A DNA stretch of 64,000 bases from Arthrobacter sp. FW305-BF8. GTDB taxonomy: Bacteria; Actinomycetota; Actinomycetes; Actinomycetales; Micrococcaceae. Position 1 is the first letter of the stretch. Each line of letters starts with the position of its first letter. The stretch covers positions 1 through 64,000 of the forward strand of contig NZ_CP084563.1 of assembly GCF_021789315.1 (NCBI RefSeq), written 5' to 3'. A program made the position numbers and the translations under genes. Below are positions 58,107 through 64,000 of the stretch, piece by piece. Below the pieces are notes generated by a model. That model was not told the DNA's origin, made no database searches, and worked only from the letters and a program-made list of their open reading frames with translations.

Positions 58107-59296
58107 GCACCAACTGGTCAGGCGCCGAGCGGAAGTCACGCGCCCCCATCAGCCTGCTGAACCCCGAACCGTCGGCAGAAGATAACGCCGCAGAACCCGT
58201 CAAGGAAACCGCGACACTGACCGTTGCTATCAGTGAGCCGGCACAGGCCCAGCAGGCGGCCGTGGAAGCTCAGGCGGCCCCCTTGGTCAGCGGCCGGCGC
58301 AGCGCATCAGTGCTGCAAAAAGACAACATGAACGACGAGCTGCCACCGGCCACCGGTTGGCAGGCCTTCCTGCGGACCGTCACGTTCGGGCTGATCAAGC
58401 CCAAGGTCGGCGCAGCCGAGCTGGCCCGCCGCACTGACCTTTCCGCGATCCAACGGGTCTACTCCAGGCCCATGCGCATCATGGTCGCCCAGCCCCTGGG
58501 CGGGGTCGGCAAGACCATGTGCAGCGTGGGAATCGGATCAACCTTCGGGATCCACTCCGGCCAGCACGCCATCGTCTGGGACAACAACGAAATGATGGGC
58601 ACCCTCGGTGTGCGGACCAACGCCAACGGCTCTACCCGCACCGTGTGGGACCTGCTGAACGTGCTGGAAAAGTTCGAAACCATCGAGGCCCGTAAAGGCG
58701 ATTTTTCCTACTACACCCGCCACCAAGGCAAGAACCAGTTCTCCGTCCTGGCGTCGGACGAAGACCCGGACCGAATGAAGTCCATCGGCGCGGACGAATT
58801 CAACCGCATCCACACGGTGGTCAGCCGGTTCTACGACACCATCGTCCTGGACACTGGAAACAACACCCGCTCCGAAAACTGGCTGGCCTCCATCGACGTC
58901 ACAGACCAGCTCGTGATCCCTGTCCGCCTCCAGCGCAACGCCGTCGTCTCGGCCCTGCGAATGATCGAACAGCTCGAATCCATGTCCGAGCGCCAGGGCA
59001 ACCCGCACTACAAGAACCTCGTCGCCAACGCCGTCGTCGTCATCACCCAGGGCGGAGGCGCCAAAGTCTCGGCGACCGATCAAGCGGACCTCCGCGCCCA
59101 GCTCGAATCCACGGTGCGGTCCATCATCGATATCCCCTATGACGCGGCCCTGGACAACGGCTCAATCATCGACTGGCAGCTCGTGGGTGATCCCGCCCGC
59201 CGCGCCTTCGAACGCGTCACCGCAGAAATCGCCGCAGGCCTGCTCGAGGTAGACAACCGCATCGCCCACGCACGTATCCACACCACCAACCGATAG
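58103..59296 (+). CDS. MinD/ParA-like ATPase of the transfer operon
   Basis: A 397-aa protein. A ~110-residue Ala/Glu-rich N-terminal part precedes a SIMIBI ATPase domain with Walker A QPLGGVGKTMCSVGIG (about residues 131-146), a WDNNEMMGTLGVR switch-like segment and DTIVLDTGNNTR as Walker B. Similar ATPases occur in actinobacterial conjugation and type VII-like loci, where they may position the machine at the membrane. It has an AAGGAAG site and is coupled by ATGA to the small upstream gene. Confidence 0.85.
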   Translation: MSTNWSGAERKSRAPISLLNPEPSAEDNAAEPVKETATLTVAISEPAQAQQAAVEAQAAPLVSGRRSASVLQKDNMNDELPPATGWQAFLRTVTFGLIKPKVGAAELARRTDLSAIQRVYSRPMRIMVAQPLGGVGKTMCSVGIGSTFGIHSGQHAIVWDNNEMMGTLGVRTNANGSTRTVWDLLNVLEKFETIEARKGDFSYYTRHQGKNQFSVLASDEDPDRMKSIGADEFNRIHTVVSRFYDTIVLDTGNNTRSENWLASIDVTDQLVIPVRLQRNAVVSALRMIEQLESMSERQGNPHYKNLVANAVVVITQGGGAKVSATDQADLRAQLESTVRSIIDIPYDAALDNGSIIDWQLVGDPARRAFERVTAEIAAGLLEVDNRIAHARIHTTNR

Positions 59297-59308
59297 GAAA
59301 CCCACACC

Positions 59309-59644
59309 ATGTTCAAGAGCATCCTCACCAACGTCACCATCCCCGCGGCCGCAGATAACCCCTTGGACGGGGTGACACCCAACATCAACGTCTTCGGAGT
59401 TCAGTTCCAAGGCGCGGTCCAGCTGATCCTCGGCGGGCTCTGGGCCCTGGTGCTGATCCTGGTCACCGCCGCTTTCCTAATGAACCTGGGCAAGTGGGGA
59501 ATCGCACGGCAGCGCGGCCACTCGGACGACATTGCAGATGGCGCGGACGGTGCCAAGCGCAGCGGTGTCGCCTTCGCCGCCGTCGCCGGCGCCAGCGTCA
59601 TCATCGGCGGCATCCTCGCACTGACTGCCGCAGCAGGAGCCTAG
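59309..59644 (+). CDS. pilin-like/VirB2-type small membrane protein
   Basis: A 111-aa protein with two hydrophobic helices (LILGGLWALVLILVTAAFLM and VAFAAVAGASVIIGGILAL) separated by a charged loop. Size and topology resemble VirB2/TrbC pilin-type subunits or actinobacterial transfer-channel proteins. No classical signal peptidase site is obvious. Confidence 0.7.
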   Translation: MFKSILTNVTIPAAADNPLDGVTPNINVFGVQFQGAVQLILGGLWALVLILVTAAFLMNLGKWGIARQRGHSDDIADGADGAKRSGVAFAAVAGASVIIGGILALTAAAGA

Positions 59645-59704
59645 CCAACTGGTGGCACACTTCATCGTTGGCAGCTGTCTCCTACCGAAGAACGGAACCA
59701 GACC

Positions 59705-60496
59705 ATGAGAACGAAATGGAAGCTACTGATCGCGATTGCCGCCGTCGTGGTGATCGTGGCAGTCGCCGTCGTCCTGATAAATCTCCGCCCCACGGAACAG
59801 GCTTCACAGCCCGAACCCACCGCTGGCACGGACATGGTCGCTGGCACGCTCGGATTTCCAGTCTCCAAAATCAGCATCGGAGAAGGCGGAACCACAACGG
59901 CCGCCGACGGCAAAACGCCCATCGGCTACAACGGCACCTGCGACTCCGCCGCCCAGGCAGCAGCCAACTACACGCCGGTCCTGCACGATGTGAACACTAA
60001 AACCTGGGAAGCCCAGAAAGCCACGATGAAGACGTTGGCCTCGGACGAAGCATGGATCAAGGATGCAGTTCTGCTTGGCGACACCTTCACGACGGCGGCC
60101 GCGTCCGGAAACTTCAAGAGCTTCGACGGCGGCTGGCTCGACCGGGTGGATGTCAAAGCCGGGGGCCTCTACCGGCTCGTTTCCTGCGAAGCCGAGAACC
60201 GCGCATTGATTCAGGTGGTTTATGGCGGTCTGCGCGGCGGTGAAGCAGAACCCGGTGGCTACTTCGGTACCGATTCCCTGGAACTCGTTTGGGACGGAGA
60301 TTGGAAAATCTCTGACGTCCTGGTGCGTATTGATGACACAGAACTTGCTGACAAGTTCCCTGACCAAGGCCCTGCGGGCGGTCTCGTCGGCGCTTCAACC
60401 GGAGAGATGCCCACTCTCGATAACGGGCTGGTCAGCCGCTACTTCGAAAACCTGAGCAAAGAAGGCTGGGTGGAATATGCAAACGCTACGCGCTAG
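59705..60496 (+). CDS. membrane-anchored extracytoplasmic transfer protein
   Basis: A 263-aa protein with an N-terminal anchor (LLIAIAAVVVIVAVAVVLINL) and a large outside domain (GYNGTCDSAAQAAANYTPVLH, ASGNFKSFDGGW, LELVWDGDWKISDVLV). The architecture suits a TcpC/VirB8-like subunit, but sequence evidence for that family is weak. Its last 20 nt overlap the next gene. Confidence 0.7.
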   Translation: MRTKWKLLIAIAAVVVIVAVAVVLINLRPTEQASQPEPTAGTDMVAGTLGFPVSKISIGEGGTTTAADGKTPIGYNGTCDSAAQAAANYTPVLHDVNTKTWEAQKATMKTLASDEAWIKDAVLLGDTFTTAAASGNFKSFDGGWLDRVDVKAGGLYRLVSCEAENRALIQVVYGGLRGGEAEPGGYFGTDSLELVWDGDWKISDVLVRIDDTELADKFPDQGPAGGLVGASTGEMPTLDNGLVSRYFENLSKEGWVEYANATR

Positions 60497-62402
60497 CAGC
60501 AGGATCCGCTTGATTGCCGCTTTCCTCGCGGTCTTCTTGGGCTTCGGTGTTCTCACAGCCGGATCCGCTCAAGCAGCGGATGACATCAACGCCTCAGAAA
60601 AGTTGAATGCCGATCAATTGAAGCGGCTGGCGGGCTTGCCGGCAGAGCAGCGCGACGGCATTCGTGACCGTCTCAACAGCGAACTCGCCAAGAACGTCTG
60701 TGGGCCTCAATTTCTTGGTGCAACGATGATCGGCCAGGACTGCACGGGAATGGCAACCCGCGCTTTCAACAGCTTCCTAGACACCCCCGAGAAGTCCTTG
60801 GACTACCGGCCTGCAGAAGGACAGCGCGAGTTTTGCTCATCACTGGCGCGGGAAGGGGCACCGCCAACTGCCCTGGGCATATGTGCGGTATCGAGCACAT
60901 GGAACGAATTCGCCCCGCTTGCTGGTGCTGTGTTGCGTACAGCTGTTTCTACACAGCCTGGCGGGCAGTTTGTGCTGGGTGCGGTGGACACAGTGGCGTT
61001 TATCGCCAATGCCAAGGACGGGTTTGAGAAGTTTGCGAACTCGACTAAGGAAGCCGGCGTGACGGCCACGAACGAGGTTCTGGTGAACCTTTTGAAAGTC
61101 TCAGAGTTTCAGGTCGATGACGGGTTCCGAAACACCTGGTCAGTCTTTTCCGGTGTCGGGATCGTGCTGCTGGCACTGATGTTCTTCAAACTCTTCCGGG
61201 ACTACTCGGGTGAAAAAATCGACCCTGACGCCATGCGTGAATCGGTGATCTGGTACGCCCCACTCGCGGTTCTGCTGGCATTGTTCGGCCCGGTCCTGGG
61301 GTACGTGGGCAACAACGCATTGGTTCAGGTTACTGAGTCGATCAGCCCATGGACCTCAAACCAGATCGGGGACTTCGCCACAAGCATTTCCCGTTTCGCC
61401 TCCTACGAGTCCAGCGGCGTTTTCGGACCGCTGGCAGCCGTGCTGCTGTTCGGGTTGCTGTTTATCGGGGCCTGGGCGCTCCTGGGGCTGTTCGCCCTGC
61501 AGCCGCTCGCCCTGTCGCTGCTGGGCGTAGGCATTGCGTTGATGATCGGCTTCATGATCCATCCCGAACACCGGGGCCGGGTCGCCAAGGCCGGGTCGCT
61601 GTGGCTCGGTATTGCCTTGTCCAAACCGCTGATTCTGTTGATCATGGGTGCGCTGTTCAGCTTCATCTCGAACCGCCCCGCGTTCCAGGGCGAGGGTACC
61701 GGGGATGCCTTGGTGAACGCCTCTTCAGTGTTCATCGCGGCCGCCGCAATGGTCGTCCTGGCGTTCTCACCCGCGCTGCTGTTCAAATTCGTCCCGATAC
61801 TGCCGTCCTCGGCCAGTTCATTGGGTGCTAACCGGCCCTCGATTGCAGGGGCGGCGATGGTGGCCGGCGCCGGTGCCGGGATCGGTGCAATGATCCGTCA
61901 GCGCCGCACCATGCAGGCACAGTCCGGCTCGTCCGGCGGTGGGCGCTCCGGTGCTGCCGTCAGCGGGGCGGCAACCCAGACATCAGACGGGCCTAGCTTC
62001 TCGGCCGGTCCTGACGGGGGTCTGACCGGTGGGGAAGCTAGGCCCGGCGCACCTACAGGCAGCGGCCGTCGTAGTGCCAGTGGCACCAGACAGGGGACTG
62101 CCGGGATGGGAGCCGCTGGCCAGGATGCACCGGCTGCACCTGATACCCGCACCATTGCCCAGGCGCAACGGGATGACCGGGCCGGTACTCCGGCCGGAAA
62201 AACTGCTGCTGCTGCCCGCAGTGGAGCGGGGGCTGTTGGCCGGGGCACTATGGCGGCCACTCGGGGATCCGCCAAGATCGCCGCAGGTGGGGCGACAGCG
62301 TTCCTGTTGGCCGGGCGTGAAGCATCACGGCAGGCCGCACTGCGCGGCCGTCAGGGCGTGAACTCGATGGTGCCTGATACCGATCACATCAGCGGCCGGT
62401 AA
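60477..62402 (+). CDS. TrbL/VirB6-like polytopic membrane protein
   Basis: A 641-aa protein. A signal peptide (IRLIAAFLAVFLGFGVLTAGSAQA) is followed by a ~180-residue external domain with several Cys, then six or so membrane helices (VFSGVGIVLLALMFF, APLAVLLALFGPVL, PLAAVLLFGLLFIGAWALLGL, LLGVGIALMIGFMIH, IALSKPLILLIMGALF, FIAAAAMVVLAFSPALL). A long Gly/Ser/Ala-rich cytoplasmic tail follows. This is the layout of TrbL/VirB6 channel proteins of Gram-positive T4SS. Confidence 0.85.
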   Translation: MQTLRASSRIRLIAAFLAVFLGFGVLTAGSAQAADDINASEKLNADQLKRLAGLPAEQRDGIRDRLNSELAKNVCGPQFLGATMIGQDCTGMATRAFNSFLDTPEKSLDYRPAEGQREFCSSLAREGAPPTALGICAVSSTWNEFAPLAGAVLRTAVSTQPGGQFVLGAVDTVAFIANAKDGFEKFANSTKEAGVTATNEVLVNLLKVSEFQVDDGFRNTWSVFSGVGIVLLALMFFKLFRDYSGEKIDPDAMRESVIWYAPLAVLLALFGPVLGYVGNNALVQVTESISPWTSNQIGDFATSISRFASYESSGVFGPLAAVLLFGLLFIGAWALLGLFALQPLALSLLGVGIALMIGFMIHPEHRGRVAKAGSLWLGIALSKPLILLIMGALFSFISNRPAFQGEGTGDALVNASSVFIAAAAMVVLAFSPALLFKFVPILPSSASSLGANRPSIAGAAMVAGAGAGIGAMIRQRRTMQAQSGSSGGGRSGAAVSGAATQTSDGPSFSAGPDGGLTGGEARPGAPTGSGRRSASGTRQGTAGMGAAGQDAPAAPDTRTIAQAQRDDRAGTPAGKTAAAARSGAGAVGRGTMAATRGSAKIAAGGATAFLLAGREASRQAALRGRQGVNSMVPDTDHISGR

Positions 62403-62433
62403 TGAGCAGTACGAAAGCAGGGGAGTAGGTCTG

Positions 62434-63999
62434 ATGGGACGCATGGTTGTTGTCGGTGGTGAGGTTTCCCGCCGTGGTTTGTGGGGCGGGAACCGTACCG
62501 GTCCTGAGTGGATTGGGCTCAGTATCGCCCTGGCTTCGGGGATGGTGGCGATCATTGCTCTCTCGGACGTGATCGTGCTTGGCCTGATCCTGGGCGCTGC
62601 GATCATCGGCCTCGGTGTCGTGCTGACCACTCCGAGCAAGATCACTGGGTACCGGTCCCTCGGTGCTCTGCTCGTTGAGCGGCACCACCAGCGCTCCCGC
62701 AGGAAAAACAAGACCGCGACGTTTGTTCCGGTGAAGTTCCGGGATCAGACCCGCATGGTCAAGGCCGGCAAGGCCGACCGTGCCCGGGCCGATGAAAAGG
62801 GCATGATCGAGGTTCCAGTGACACACCGGAACAATGCCCCGCTCATGGTGGGGACGGTCCGCCCGTTCACCGTGCAGACCCCTACCGGGCCGATGACAGT
62901 TTTCCGTCATGGCGGCCGGATCAAAACCCCGTACTACACGGTGACCGTGGAAGTCATGGGTTCTTCCTCCGGGATCCGGGAGGAAAACCGTGAAGATTCC
63001 GCTTATGTGGCCCGCGGTCAGTTCCTGGCCCGCATGGCCCGACGGCAGTCCCTTATTTCCCACGTCCAGACTCTTTCCCGTGCCGTACCCATGGATTCCA
63101 CTGACCACCTGCTGTGGATCAAGGACAAGCAGGCCCAGGGCATTAACCGGCTGCTGATCACCTCCTACGGGGATCTGGTGCAAACTTTGCAGTCCCGCTC
63201 AGAACAGCACCGCACCTACGAGACCTTCCGCATTCCTCGGTCCGCTGCTTTGTCCCTGAAGGCCTCCAAGCTTGGCGGCGGGGACACCGGACTGGGGTTG
63301 GCGATTCATCAGGAAATCCGTACCGCTCTGGCCCAGGCGCAGATGATGGGCGGCATCCAGGATTACCGCACCCTGGGACCTGAACAGATGGCGGCGCTCC
63401 TGCGGCACCTTCAGGATCCGGATTTCGACATTGACGATGATGAGAACGCGGACCTGGCAGACTGCTGGCAGCACTTGGACGGCGATTCCTCGGATTCTTC
63501 CGTGGTCATCAACGGCCACTGGCACACCCGCACCGGGTACGTCCCGGCCTCAGCTTTCAGCCCCGAGGCCATTCCCGTTTCTGCTCTGCAATCCCTGGTC
63601 TCCGGAATCCAGCCGGCCGTGGTCCACACCGTCTCCATGGTGATGGAACTTTCCGATGCCCGCACCGCACGAGGGAAAGCCCGCACGGACGCGGCCATGG
63701 ACCGCGCCAAGGGCAAGGAAGTCGCCAAGTCCGGTGTCGTCACCGACGGATCAGAAGAAGTCCTCATGGGCGCATCCAGCCAAAGGCTCCTGGATCTCAA
63801 ACCCGGTTCCGGGCATCACGGTGCCGCGTACGCGCTCTACATCTCCTACTCCGTCGAATCAGAGGATGAGCTGCTGACCACCGCTGACCTGATCGAGGCT
63901 GCAGCCGCGGATGCCGGGATCGAATTCATTGACTGGATGGATCACCGCAACGATCTGGCCCTGATCACGACCATGCCGTTCACGAGAGGAATCCGATGA
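62434..63999 (+). CDS. SCO6880-family conjugation protein (PrgI-like plus large domain)
   Basis: A 521-aa protein with two N-terminal membrane helices (WIGLSIALASGMVAIIALSDVIVLG and LILGAAIIGLGVVLTT) and a long cytoplasmic domain. GGRIKTPYYTVTVEVMGSSSGI and the end GIEFIDWMDHRNDLALITTMPFTRGI are typical of SCO6880-type proteins in actinobacterial transfer operons. They usually precede a VirB4-like ATPase gene. The stop overlaps an ATG at 63996 (ATGA), so the next gene starts at the right edge and runs out of the window. Confidence 0.85.
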   Translation: MGRMVVVGGEVSRRGLWGGNRTGPEWIGLSIALASGMVAIIALSDVIVLGLILGAAIIGLGVVLTTPSKITGYRSLGALLVERHHQRSRRKNKTATFVPVKFRDQTRMVKAGKADRARADEKGMIEVPVTHRNNAPLMVGTVRPFTVQTPTGPMTVFRHGGRIKTPYYTVTVEVMGSSSGIREENREDSAYVARGQFLARMARRQSLISHVQTLSRAVPMDSTDHLLWIKDKQAQGINRLLITSYGDLVQTLQSRSEQHRTYETFRIPRSAALSLKASKLGGGDTGLGLAIHQEIRTALAQAQMMGGIQDYRTLGPEQMAALLRHLQDPDFDIDDDENADLADCWQHLDGDSSDSSVVINGHWHTRTGYVPASAFSPEAIPVSALQSLVSGIQPAVVHTVSMVMELSDARTARGKARTDAAMDRAKGKEVAKSGVVTDGSEEVLMGASSQRLLDLKPGSGHHGAAYALYISYSVESEDELLTTADLIEAAAADAGIEFIDWMDHRNDLALITTMPFTRGIR

Positions 64000-64000
64000 A

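Overview
The window is high-GC actinobacterial DNA. It most resembles a large plasmid of the Arthrobacter / Pseudarthrobacter / Paenarthrobacter group (Micrococcaceae). This rests on protein family resemblance read by eye, on actinobacterial-type DnaA boxes and a LexA box, and on the combination of a MobF relaxase, a primase-type replication protein, ParA with a small partner, and an actinobacterial SCO6880-type transfer operon. No rRNA, tRNA or CRISPR array was seen.

Layout. (1) 0-10.5 kb: a galactoside utilisation operon on the minus strand. It encodes a lipoprotein sugar-binding protein, two ABC permeases, a GH2 beta-galactosidase, an aldose 1-epimerase and UDP-glucose 4-epimerase, joined by five consecutive 4-nt ATGA overlaps, with a divergent TetR regulator and a 6-phosphofructokinase further downstream. 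(2) 10.5-16.3 kb: a second catabolic module of urocanate hydratase, an MHS-type MFS transporter, a flavin-reductase-like protein and a divergent GntR regulator, bracketed by two imperfect 27-bp direct repeats. (3) 16.4-26.7 kb: mobilisation and plasmid maintenance, with a 1530-aa TraA/TrwC-like relaxase-helicase, a possible origin region carrying three DnaA-box-like sites, small plasmid proteins, an SSB with an unusual N-terminal extension, and an NrdH-like redoxin.

(4) 27.2-36.1 kb: the most unusual part. Four minus-strand transcription units (ParB-like; DprA-like plus a small gene; DUF4192-like; two unknown genes) each begin directly behind a copy of the same ~400-bp non-coding leader, which contains a perfect 15-bp inverted repeat. 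Several units end at related hairpins. This looks like a repeated leader/gene/terminator cassette array and I do not recognise it as a described element. (5) 36.0-50.0 kb: an accessory and probable defence island. It holds a restriction-modification-like locus whose methyltransferase signatures are split over three overlapping genes, an SOS-controlled UmuD/UmuC/DUF6504-like mutagenesis cassette, a nuclease-fold protein overlapping a HEPN-like/zinc-ribbon protein, a pRiA4b-ORF3/UPF0158 fusion, and a serine resolvase.

(6) 50.0-54.5 kb: the replication/partition core, a parAB pair flanked on both sides by the same centromere-like repeats, plus an archaeo-eukaryotic-primase-type replication protein. 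(7) 54.5-64 kb: a regulator pair (HTH protein plus 7-TM protein) divergent from a transfer operon that encodes a two-domain cell-wall hydrolase, a lipoprotein, a MinD/ParA-like ATPase, a pilin-like protein, a TrbL/VirB6-like channel protein and a SCO6880-family protein. The operon runs off the right edge.

Together the genes describe a self-transmissible plasmid backbone carrying sugar and urocanate catabolism, DNA-damage mutagenesis and defence cargo.
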